From assembly GCF_963678635.1 (NCBI RefSeq), contig NC_087064.1:14563802-14627801 (forward strand): a stretch of DNA of 64,000 nucleotides, written 5' to 3'. Position 1 is the first letter of the stretch; each line of letters starts with the position of its first letter. The position numbers and the translations under genes were made by a program. This document shows, piece by piece, positions 54,975 through 64,000 of the stretch. Under the pieces are notes generated by a model that was given only the letters and a program-made list of their open reading frames with translations, ran no database searches and was not told the DNA's origin. Source of the stretch: Symsagittifera roscoffensis. Its lineage: Eukaryota > Xenacoelomorpha > Acoela > Convolutidae.

Positions 54975-55250
54975 CTTTTTTTAGGCTGAATAAACTGATT
55001 TTCCGAGCTCTCCCAAAGCACTAAAAAGGCTCTATTTTAGTCAATTTTTTTGCGCCGCAGGCAAACTTTTTAGGCATCTTTTGGCGTGTTTAGGCATTTT
55101 TTTTTTTTTTGAAAAAATTATGCCCAAAAAGTCCCGTTGTTTTGGCGCGCGCTCCACCCTCAAATTTGGTTATATTAGCGCCAAAGGTGCCCTTAGAAAA
55201 TTTTGAGGTTGGCCAGCCAAAACTGAATGTCGTAATTTATACCAAAGAAG
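54975..55250 (+). mobile_element. hAT-like relic (AGGGGCGGAT family), internal part
   Basis: Contains TTTTTTTAGGCTGAATAAACTG, CCGAGCTCTCCCAAAGCACT, TTGCGCCGCAGGCAAACTTT, GGCGCGCGCTCCACCC and AGCGCCAAAGGTGCCC in family order. Neither terminus is present. Confidence 0.8.
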
Positions 55251-55469
55251 ACGCCATTTGGAAACGTTTGGGCAACCATAAATGAAGGGAGGTGGTGTAT
55301 TATGGGAGGTTCTAATACTTGTTTTGACGATTAGCTTATAAAAGATTTTCTGTTTTTCTTTTCTGGGACTCTTTCTGCTCGTAGACAATTATGTTTTTTG
55401 CTGCACCTGCACTAAACTAAATTTTCAGAGTAGAAATTGAAATGAGTGTGTCATACTTGGCTTAGAGAA

Positions 55470-55950
55470 ACAGTAATTGAATTAGGGGGCTCTTCTCATG
55501 ATGGAGGGACCGAATGGTTGAAAACTTTTAACCAAAAAGAATCAGTTGAAGTTTTTATTTGCCGATTGGTTTTTGCAGTGAACCGAGATCAAAACTAGCA
55601 GAAAATGAAATAAAGCGTGCAGAGTCTGTCCAGACACAAAAAATTTGGTGTTTCAATTTTCAAATTGTCTTAAGCCGGTATTTGTGAAAAATTAAAAAAA
55701 TTTTTCTATGTGTCTTTGGTCGGGCAATGATTGAAAAGTCATTCATCTGTAATCTGCTTCTTTTATAATTGGTCAGTACTAATTTTTATAGTCTGAATAT
55801 GTTTGCTTATTTTAAGATTTTCTTTGAGATTTTTGAATACTCATTCTGATTGGCTGAGCTATTTGAAAATAGTTTTCTAACATTCGATCGCTGCATCAAG
55901 AGGGAAGTTTCCATTGAATTATATACAAACAGCAAGAAATATGAACCAAA
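55470..55950 (+). repeat. Unclassified dispersed repeat (TCATGATGGAGGGACC), copy 2
   Basis: Diverged collinear copy of 48170-48620. Its middle part contains extra sequence relative to the first copy. Confidence 0.65.
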
Positions 55951-56044
55951 TTACTTGCTGACATTTTTGATGTCCAAACTTTGAACAGTTGAGTTATTTT
56001 TTTTTTCAATTTTAATAACGATGTTCTTATGCACTCGAAATTTT

Positions 56045-56433
56045 GGTGCGTATTCATAGGTTCCAAAATGAAAAATCAGTCCCATAGGTTCCAAAATAAA
56101 ATAGCAGTCGCATAAGTTCCAAATCTTTTCAATTGGTCAAAAGACTAAATAAGCCAAGTCTCGGTTTAAGGTCGCCGCTTGGCGGCGATAACCGGGTCTA
56201 ACTTTTGTATAGAGTCCTTACCCTTTGGGTTCAATCTCGCAACACGTTGGCGCGGCTGCGGCGGTCACTATTCTGCAGCTTGAGTTTATGCTGCTTGAAC
56301 AGTAAACAATCCATCCATAAATTCGTTGGCTCAAATTTCAACGAATCAGAATTCAAGAAGATAAATTTTGGAACTTATGCGACTGATTTTTTATTTTGGA
56401 GCCTATGAATATTGGAACCTATGGGAATTCACC
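56045..56433. mobile_element. Mutator-type MITE, inverted second copy
   Basis: Reverse-complement relative of 54000-54376: starts GGTGCGTATTCATAGGTTCC, same GC-rich centre (GTTGGCGCGGCTGCGGCGGT), ends ATGGGAATTCACC. Flanks CGAAATTTT / GCAATTTTT are only partly alike, so the target duplication has decayed or differs. Together the two copies form a ~380-bp inverted repeat about 1.7 kb apart. Confidence 0.88.
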
Positions 56434-57246
56434 GCAATTTTTATCAGTCAAGTCAAAATTTTTATTTTATCTGTTACAAAATTATCTTCTTAAAATATTA
56501 ATTAAATGTCTGATATTGTTTCTTGAATTTGCTAGTAGTCTTTATCAATCTACATATCTTGCAAGACTTGAAAGAGGAAATTTTTCCAAAGTTTTGTTTG
56601 TGCCGCAGAATCAGAATATTTTGGACAGCTTGGCCTAAGTTAACGACGTCTTTGTTAAATGAGGTCTCTTGAGTTTCTTTTTCACTAAGCAGAAAGTCTT
56701 AGCAAAAGAAAACGCGGTGAAAATTTTCAACTGTTTAAATCCTCCAACAAGGGTAGCCGGTTACTGTACAAACAGCACAGATATTCAGACATTAGTCTTT
56801 ACAAAAATACAATTTTTTTAAAAAATAAGTGTCGTTTTTCTGTGTGGTGTAATAAAAATATCTGTTAAATCGAAATCAGACATATTTGACAGTCATAGTC
56901 GATTAGGCCAATCGGAAAGCAATTTTTTTTAGAAGAAGACTAAAAACAAAAAAAAATCATAAAAATAAAAAAAAATACAGCTAAAATTTCCCGGCTTAAA
57001 TTAAGCTTAAATAAGCTATTGTAAGCCTGCATGTTGGATTAATTAGCTGAAAACTAGTCCAAAAACTAAAAATTTCAAACCGGTTTTTCTTGACACTGAG
57101 CAAAAATTTTCGTAGTTTTTTATGTCTTTCAAATCATGACTAAAAGGATTTTAATATGATAGATAATTCGACCCTTTCCTATGGTTTTTTGTGGTGCCTG
57201 ATTTTGCAGGGAAAATTAAAAAAAAAAGAAAACGTTTGAAACACAC
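56434..57246. other. No gene recognised
   Basis: AT-rich; one short plus-strand frame (to 56638) begins inside the MITE and is probably fortuitous. Confidence 0.4.
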
Positions 57247-57384
57247 CTGAATACAAAGTTCCTCGGCTTTTTTCAAATGATCGCAACAATGAGACTCAAA
57301 TGCCCACTCCGTGAACTGTATGGGGTTAAAATTGTCTGCTAATAGACCGTACGCCAAACATTGCAAGTCTGGCACGAAGCCAAC
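57247..57384 (-). CDS. Candidate internal exon, family unknown
   Basis: Minus-strand 138-base frame (46 codons, phase 0 at both ends) between an acceptor CTGCTTCTTACCAG (57385-57386) and a donor CAG/GTGTGT (57241-57246). Translation VGFVPDLQCLAYGLLADN, then FNPIQFTEWAFES, then HCCDHLKKAEELCIQ. It has balanced amino-acid use and four cysteines, unlike the surrounding noise. No family recognised. It could belong to the same strand as the candidate exon at 59068, but phases were not shown to join. Confidence 0.45.
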
Positions 57385-57594
57385 CTGGTAAGAAGCAGCG
57401 AACAAACTGTTAAAAAGCAGCCAAACTGCGTGCTTTGATTGTTAGCAGATTCAGCAACATAAGTGGACAAGGCTCTGACTTGGAATCGACAACAAGGCTT
57501 TTTCAAACGTTTAGACCCGGGCTGCATTGACACAAACAGCAGCAAACTGGAATAGAAATTCTTTTATCCAACTTTCGCATAAGGGTGTAGTATC

Positions 57595-57955
57595 AAGTGC
57601 AGATTTTCTTGAAGGGTAAGCGGATTTTCCAAAAAGTTTCAAAAAAATTTGTGGATCATTTTTTTACGTTGACCAAATTGGCTTTCCGAGCTTCTGTAAA
57701 TAATAAAAATACCTAATTTCGCCAAATTATTTGGCAACGTAAGCAAGTTTTTGGGGGAAAATTCGCCAAAAAGCCTCTTTTGGAGACTTTGTGGCAGGTT
57801 TTAACGGAAAATTACGTTTATTTTTGGTGCGCTACCCCTTAAATTTAGTTAATATCGGCTTCAAGGGGCATTAAGAAAAATTTTACGTGATTTGGCCTAG
57901 AATGGATGTCGTGAAAAGTACTCTTTGGGGGTGGGGGGGGGGGGGATTGAGCGGT
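57595..57955 (+). mobile_element. Highly diverged hAT-like relic
   Basis: Follows the family order with many changes: AGATTTTCTTGAAGGG, GCGGATTTTCC, TTTTTTTACGTTGACCAAATTGG, CCGAGCTTCTG, GGTGCGCTACCCCTTAAATTTAG, TGGATGTCGTGAAAAGTACT and a final G run. Confidence 0.6.
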
Positions 57956-59067
57956 CACAACGTTAAACTGAAAAGATCTCACCCTTAGCAAACAGGTTCG
58001 AGTTAATTTGGTCAACAGTTTGCACAGTCTACTTAATTTGCTACCTTGGTTCAACTACCCCTTCCCGCCCCCGTCCTGTAACTCCACGAAAAACCACCCA
58101 TGACGGAAGAGTAATTTTTATACACCTGACTGTTATTCATACAAATCATTAGCACGGTCTAATTGCGTTTATGGAACGTTCCATTTTTGTGCAACCAGCT
58201 ATAAAATAAAAAGAAACTGAAAGCAAGCGTGTTTTGTTTGTTTTCCTCCAAAACCGATTCTTTTTCTTTTAAATATGCGGACATGATTAATTTTTAAAAT
58301 ATCCTGACAGCCATTGATTTTTATCACAAAGAAAAACGGAGAAAAAAGAAGATGCACAATTTAATCTCAAAGTACGCGGAGAAAAATATTTTGAGTTTGT
58401 GCACAACGCAGATATTTCAGAAAAAGTAACTTGAATTTCAATCTAATTCAGTAACCAAATGACCTACTGTTTCACTATCATAAAAAAGCTGAAAAACACA
58501 GTTTTCAAAATCGTATTTAAAAAAAATCTTCTTTTAAATTGATCAAGCTGCAATAAAATTTGGCATGGTAAATTAAAATTTTTCTGAAAAATCGCTACTT
58601 TTTTCTGTTCAGTTTGTTGTTTTATCTACCTTTTTTGCTTTATAGGGGCAATTTTTGAGGCCTATAAAGAAGAAAAATGCTGCAAAATAGGGAAGCGAAT
58701 CTAGAATATACGTGTGTAGTTGTTGGTACTATCCTCTTCGGTTTTTATTATTTATGGCATGGCTTGTTTATTTTGCTTGTTTGTATTTATTTAAGTCTAT
58801 CCCACCTTCTTTGATTGCGTTATTCCTATAGGCAGAGATCAGGCACCGCGAAATAAATAAAAATAACAGAATGCTCTTACTAACTAACGCTCCGCACTAT
58901 ATGTAGAAAATAAACAAAAAGCAAAAAAAAACGTGGCTGTTTGCTGAGGAAAAGCTATTTCACTAGATATGGCGCAGTCAGCATTTAAAAAATGCGCTCA
59001 ATGAAATTCTTTTTTTTCTGATTAAATAGTAGATTTTTTGTTGCGCTTTTTGCTGCCGTATACTCAC
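57956..59067. other. No gene recognised
   Basis: AT-rich sequence. No transposon termini or splice-bounded frames seen. Confidence 0.4.
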
Positions 59068-59212
59068 TCCCTGATCTAATCTCGCGTGACCGTTGAGCTG
59101 ATTCCTCTTTGGAAAACGGTAAACATTTCATTTCGTTATTGAAACCATTTTCACATTTGTCATGCATTAAAAATTTCACAACAGATGTTCGCTGTCTCGC
59201 GCATTTCATATT
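59068..59212 (-). CDS. Candidate exon, family unknown
   Basis: Minus-strand frame starting one codon before ATG (NMKCARQRTSVVKFLMHDKC), continuing with FNNEMKCLPFSKEESAQRSR and ending at an excellent donor GTGAGTAT (59060-59067). An acceptor-like ACATCAG precedes it (59213-59219), although its pyrimidine tract is poor. If it were a first exon, the ATG at 59207-59209 would be the start. Basic, with three cysteines. No family recognised. Confidence 0.35.
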
Positions 59213-59447
59213 CTGATGTTCGAAAGATCACACGTAGAAGGTCAGTATATATTTTTTCATATTTTTTTCCTGTTTGAAAAATTGGTTGTTGTTTTTAATC
59301 AACTTTAATTGTGTGTTTCTGATTGTTCTGGCGAAGCGGTTTTTCTGAGAATTTAAATTTTATTTCCTTAGAGTTCTAGTGTTTTGCTCTTGGCTTCCAC
59401 GTCAATTTCAGATCCTGCGTTCCATCAGATACTTTGAAAGAATGTCA

Positions 59448-59663
59448 TTCCAATTGTTCCAAGTTGAATTGAGGCACGCTAATAAGTCGTACTAATTTTG
59501 CAAGTCATTTCGTAAACAACAAGTACTGTCAGTTTTTCACACTTGATGTTTGATATTGTCCAAAAATTATGGATATAAAAACAATTTCAAAACAACTATT
59601 CAATACCGATTAAGGGCAGTCGGGACAATGAGGACTTTGCCCTGATATACGAGCAGTCTAGTT
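59448..59663 (+). mobile_element. Helentron-like 3' half
   Basis: TTCCAATTGTTCCAAGTTGAATTGAGGCACGCTA, CACTTGATGTTTGATATTGTCC, and a 3' module GCAGTCGGGACAATGAGG, TTTGCCCTGATATACGAGCAG, TCTAGTTG. Same subfamily as 50044-50545. Confidence 0.8.
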
Positions 59664-59862
59664 GTACTCTGTATACTGTTAGTGGATTGCACATAATTTT
59701 TGTGGATTCCACATAAAAAAAACTTGGTTGGTGAATTCTGTGCCGGTCGTGCCTAACTTTAAGATATAGGTCAATTGATTTTAAGATAATATTGCATTAC
59801 CAAAAAAATTAAACTGAAGAATGCAGTTTTAGCATCCGCAAAAAAGTAACTTTTCCCGTTTT

Positions 59863-60064
59863 TTCTGTTCCTTAAATAAAAATGCTTAGTACGCAAGTAA
59901 TCCTATTATCCCATTAACGTTTTTGTGCTCTGTATAAACATATAAAGATCGTAGCCAATTCCTTTCTGTTCCTTAAATAAAAATGCTTTGTACGCAAATA
60001 ATTCTACTCTATCTCATTAAAGTTTTTGTTATCTGCATAAGCCAAATAAAGATCGTAGCAAATT
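59863..60064. repeat. Tandem duplication of ~101 bp
   Basis: Two diverged copies (59863-59963, 59964-60064) sharing TTTCTGTTCCTTAAATAAAA, ATGCTT.GTACGCAA, CATTAA.GTTTTTGT and AAAGATCGTAGC.AATT. Confidence 0.9.
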
Positions 60065-60099
60065 TCAAGCAAAAGTTCATTTTTTCATCAAAACAACTA

Positions 60100-60225
60100 T
60101 GCGCGCCTTCCCATCAAAAAGTCTGTTTATTGGCAATCAAGGCACCTCTAGAAAGTTTTAGTCGTTTTTTTGCCTAAAACTGCAGTCCTAGATTAGTACC
60201 GAGGGGCGCCCCTTTTGTAAAACTA
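60100..60225 (+). mobile_element. Short hAT-like fragment
   Basis: GCGCGCCTTCCCATCAAAAAG, TTATTGGC..TCAAGGC, TTTTGCCTAAAACTG, TAGTACCGAGGGGCGCCCC resemble the right half of the AGGGGCGGAT family. Weak and without termini. Confidence 0.4.
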
Positions 60226-61107
60226 GAATTGAAGGGGAGGAGTTGTCCAATCAAATTTGAAAACTCAATTCTAACAACTTTCAACAACTTTGAAAGCAGA
60301 TGCACAAACTAGGCTAAATGGATCGTTGAAATTTTGTCACTTTCCATTTTTTCTGAGCCGATTGAACTTATTGGCTAATTCAAAACTAGATAGAGAAAAA
60401 GTGGTTGTAGTTATGGTCAATTGACTGATGGTTAAACTTGATTTTTAATGAAGACGATTTATTCCAAGAGGAAAAGACCAACACACGAGCTGTTCAGCTT
60501 ATCACAGAGAACCGCTGCTGTGCATCTGCTTAAGATCTCCATAAAAATGTTTCAGTCATTTTGCTACGCAAAAGAACTTAATCTGCTTAAAAGCATGTAA
60601 ACAAATTTTGACTTGAGGCTTCGGCCAAACAAGTTCATGATCATTAGTTTTCTTGCAAGAAGATATTTTTTTGGCCCAACAAAAAACACCGAAGTGAAAT
60701 AACAATTTTATGAACTTTCAACTAATGAGTTTCTATCAAGAAAAAACGTCACAATGAAACAAAAATGCGGGCATATTTTTTGAAAATGCAGTAAAAACCA
60801 ATTTTAAGGCCATTCGAAATATTCTCCACCTCTCCTTAAGCACAAAAACGAGTGCCTTAAAACCAGAGTGCCAAAATATATGAAAAGATCAAACGCTTGA
60901 AAAGCAATTTGACCTCTCCGAAAGCAATTTGACCACAGGCTTTGAATCTAACGATTAGTAACGTTGAGTTGATAAATGTCGACGTGGAATAAAGAATTTT
61001 TTTTCTTAAAAGTAGTTAAGAAAGTCTACCTATATAACTATTTTCGAATTACTTGAAAATCGGGCGAACTGTCGTAAGGCATATCTTTCGAAGTGTTTCA
61101 ATTTCAG
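60226..61107. other. No gene recognised
   Basis: AT-rich spacer without recognisable elements. Confidence 0.4.
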
Positions 61108-61280
61108 TGGGAACGTCACTCACTGGCAAGAATGCGGTACTTCGAAGCATTCAGACATGCTCACGCAACTCTAGATCAAGCCCATAGTTATTTGTATTAT
61201 CAGAGGATTGAACGTGATGCTAGACTCTTTGTTACATATGGAATAAGCAGTATTAGATTTGTACATTTTCGGATTGGGAT
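61108..61280 (+). CDS. Candidate internal exon, family unknown
   Basis: Plus-strand frame after a good acceptor (GTGTTTCAATTTCAG, 61106-61107) and before a donor-like GTAAAT at 61281. The 57 codons read WERHSLARMRYFEAFRHAHA then TLDQAHSYLYYQRIERDARL and a hydrophobic-aromatic end. The composition (Arg, His, Tyr, Phe, Glu) is unlike the local background, and the segment is locally GC-richer. No family recognised and no neighbouring exon was joined with confidence. Confidence 0.35.
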
Positions 61281-62090
61281 GTAAATGAATTTTTGCCTGC
61301 TATTTTGAAATCAATGATTGCTCTTTTGGGAAACTTTTTGACCCTTTTTCGAAACAGTTCAAAAATCGAAAGTACGTCTCGTCTTTTTTTTCTGAAGCAA
61401 TGGATTCACAGTAGGGACCAGAACTCCATCAATTGATTCGTGTTGTGTATATCTGAAAAAAAAAGAAATTCGGGCGGTTGAAAAAGTGCCATCGCAGAAC
61501 TAATCCTCATCGCCAAATAGAAGATCCAGTCCTAGAAATGTGGTGAAAACCATCATTTGATTTTAATCTCCTCGTTCAGAGTCAGGATGAAGGAAATGTT
61601 CGGTTCTGCGAGTTAGTTTTAGCAACTCTGGTAGCTCAAAAACAACTATTGATTTGGTTCCTGCATTCTGGGCCTTCTGCAACAACTGCTCTGGTTTTAA
61701 GAGTTATTCCGAATTTCCGCTTTTCAATGTCAGCTGGTTCTGGGAAAACGGCCATTACATTATGATGAAACACATCACCACGAAATTGAGGTTAAAATTC
61801 GATGTTTCAAATAAGCGCATGCATCAAGCACGAGGGTTTGTTGTTTTACTTGTCATAAGCAAATCCATTGTTGAATATGAACTCCAGAGCAATATTAATG
61901 ATACAAGAAATAGTCATGCCTACGTTTGGTCCAAGAATCAATCAAGCGTTAAATGTTTAGGAATGTGTGAATGATTTGAGTCCTTTTTCATTTGAGTTTT
62001 TAAAATTTTGGTCTAATTGCACAGTTGCGCGGCTTTATCAAATTAATCCTTCTTCTAATAAAGTTTTATCAAAGCAATCTGGTTGTTATC
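61281..62090. other. No supportable gene; open frame at 61654-61974
   Basis: A plus-strand frame of about 106 codons without ATG at its start (61654-61974) lacks a convincing acceptor and matches no family I know. The rest is AT-rich spacer. Confidence 0.3.
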
Positions 62091-62228
62091 TTGGGTGGCA
62101 ATTAGCTGGACAATTTTCGGACGTTTTGGGAAAATTTTGTCTGGGAACCAAATATCTTGGACAATTTTTGAATTGCGGTCAGTTTTCTCCGGGACATAAA
62201 TTTCCCGGGCAAAATGGTCCGTACACGG
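62091..62228 (-). repeat. GGACAA-rich ~130-bp repeat, copy 2
   Basis: Reverse-complement match of 38361-38491, about 23.6 kb away. The flanks are not related. Confidence 0.8.
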
Positions 62229-62980
62229 TTTTTTTGTTAAAAACCTTTATTTTGTGACATCTTTGTTTTTCGGATTAGAGGTGATTTTGCAAGCAAATGT
62301 CAGGCGACAATTTTATCAGTCGGCAATTGCATGTAACAAGCGAAAATTCGTTACACAGCGTTTTCAAACCATCGTGGGAATTTTACCCGGGTCGAGATTT
62401 GTAAATTATGTTTTGATCGAGGCGCTAGAGTTTGACCGAAAATCATGTCAGAGTTCGACCAAAAATCCCTATAACCGAACCCTATAACCGAACTCAAAAT
62501 CAAAATTCGTTGCTCGGCTGCGTTTCACGCCTACATTCCGTGCTTCATCCTTTCTTTTTCTCCAAAATTTTAAAAAACACGCAGCTCATTCACCAAAACA
62601 AAAGTAATGCTAGCTAAAGGTTTTCAAGTTCTTTTTCACCGCCAAAAACCCACGATAGGCCCATGGAATTTTGAGCCAGAAGAAGTACTGAAAAAATGCC
62701 ATAGGATACAAAAGGGCCAAATGCCTAAGGATATATTATCCGCCCCTAGTCCTCAAATCAACCAATGAATAAGATTGCGATAAAAAATGCAAACTTTTAA
62801 TTTGCGAAATTTTTTTCTGATAGCGTCTCCAAGTTTTAAAAAATTGCTCAAAAGTTTTTTTTTAACATCTTAACACTGTATAACCGACCTAATTTTTTTT
62901 AAAGTCATTCGTTCGCTTAGATGTGACTGGAGAGAAATAGTGAGCGTGGAATAAAATTTGTTTGCTTTTCAATATATAGC
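62229..62980. other. No gene recognised
   Basis: Overlapping short plus-strand frames without splice support. A lone TTATCCGCCCCTAG at about 62738 resembles the terminus of the hAT-like family but has no partner. Confidence 0.35.
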
Positions 62981-62981
62981 T

Positions 62982-63028
62982 ACGAATTGTTGTATTACGA
63001 ATTGTTGTGTTACGAATTGTTGTGTTAC
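62982..63028. repeat. 15-bp minisatellite, 3 copies
   Basis: ACGAATTGTTGTGTT repeated three times with one substitution. Confidence 0.9.
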
Positions 63029-64000
63029 AGTTTGTCTGCAGCTACGAATCGTTATTGAAAAACGATTGGCGTTTCAAGAAGTTTAAAAGAAGATCTCAGT
63101 CTGAATAGCTTTTAAAACAGATCAACATTACATAAAGATCCACATTAAACCTATTGCAAAACTTTCTCAGATAAATTTTTTTCTTAGATAAAAAAGATAA
63201 AACTTTCTGATATAAAAATAAAAAGTTTCTTAAATTTGTTTTTATGTTATTAAAATTCGCCTGGAAAAAATGTTTTTGAAAAAGAAAAACATGCTCAGCA
63301 CGCCTCTGTTGTGGCTAATTTTCAACACATAGAGTTATTAAGTTTTTGATGAAAACTTGATTGCTTTTGAAACCTCTAGTTTGAATTCTGAACTGAGGTT
63401 GTCTATATAGTTTCGACCAACCCTCTTAAAGGTAGTGGCAGAAAGAACTACGCTGTAGGTTCATTTTTCGACTACCAACTTGCACAAATTTTGACTAACG
63501 CAAAAAAAATCATAGGGTATCAAGTACAATGTCCATTGAAATTGCTTCAGCTGAGACTTGGATTCCTGCAAAATTTAAATGTCGTCTCAGTTTTGAGAAA
63601 AATTTTAGTTCCATTTTTATTTTATTCAAACCAAATTTCACGATGAATTCAATTTTGTTGACACCCAATTTGCGTCTACTTAAATTCTGCGTTATTTGAG
63701 CTATAGTTTTCTCTCATGTAGAATTGCAGCTACTTTAATTATCCTAATTAAAAGGAGGAACATCGCAAAACAGAGATAAATCGAGTTTTTGAGCAAAACA
63801 TTTTTGATTTTTTTTTTTTCAATTTTTTGTAATTTCACTCCGTATGTTTGAAATTTTTCACTTAAATAGTTGTCGTTGAAACTACTCTAAACTTGAAGCG
63901 GCAGAAATAATTCTCGTTTTTTGAATTATTAAAGAGTAAGAACTCAAGTTTGGCATTTTTCTGTGACAAAATAAATTCCTGTAAACAATCTTTTTAAATG
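63029..64000. other. No gene recognised
   Basis: AT-rich sequence to the window end, with no frames, repeats or transposon ends that I can support. Confidence 0.4.

Noticed and set aside
61725-61760. Walker A-like translation SAGSGKTAITL, suggestive of a helicase, possibly an autonomous Helentron
   Set aside because: The frame hits two stops immediately after the motif, no other helicase motif lies nearby, and the phase differs from the longer open frame. A chance match is more likely.
1-64000. CRISPR arrays, bacterial operons, rRNA or phage modules
   Set aside because: No regularly spaced repeats, no dense ORFs with ribosome sites and no conserved rRNA segments. The content is eukaryotic throughout.

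Overview
This window reads as nuclear DNA of an invertebrate animal. It is AT-rich, has no long ORFs, and carries short candidate exons bounded by AG and GT splice sites. Its mobile-element load is mixed: BEL/Pao and other LTR retrotransposons, Tc1-like, hAT-like and Mutator-like DNA transposons, and a Helentron-like (HINE-type) family. BEL/Pao elements are confined to animals. I cannot name the species. There is no operon, CRISPR array, rRNA or convincing tRNA.

Positions 1-9512 are a tandem array of a ~3.69 kb unit (one partial and two near-complete copies). Positions 9513-16600 are mostly unrecognised sequence, with one cysteine-rich candidate exon (13164-13444, minus) and two hAT-like relics. 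An almost complete but dead Tc1-like element with terminal inverted repeats lies at 17042-18279. Positions 21283-30353 are a second tandem duplication, of a ~4.5 kb unit. Each copy holds a Helentron-like element and an internally deleted LTR retrotransposon with a 5-bp target duplication and an intact 262-codon remnant ORF. The junctions of both tandem duplications contain 35-45 bp of filler copied from elsewhere in the same unit.

The best host gene lies on the minus strand at 41553-30459: five exons with compatible phases encode a seven-helix membrane protein resembling the C-terminal part of TMEM8/PGAP6 (CREST superfamily). Its ~8.2 kb intron holds a decayed BEL/Pao element (33300-36770), a Mutator/FLYWCH transposase fragment (38782-39265) and Helentron-like pieces. 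Another intron holds an hAT-type MITE with a perfect 8-bp target duplication.

From 41600 to the end the window is a patchwork of Helentron-like copies (several head to tail), nested hAT elements, Mutator-type MITEs with 9-bp target duplications, unclassified repeats and a few isolated candidate exons (57247-57384, 59068-59212, 61108-61280). Nothing supports an undescribed defence or enzymatic system. The most notable signals are the templated duplication junctions, the architecture of the Helentron-like family, and the TMEM8-like gene with altered active-site positions.
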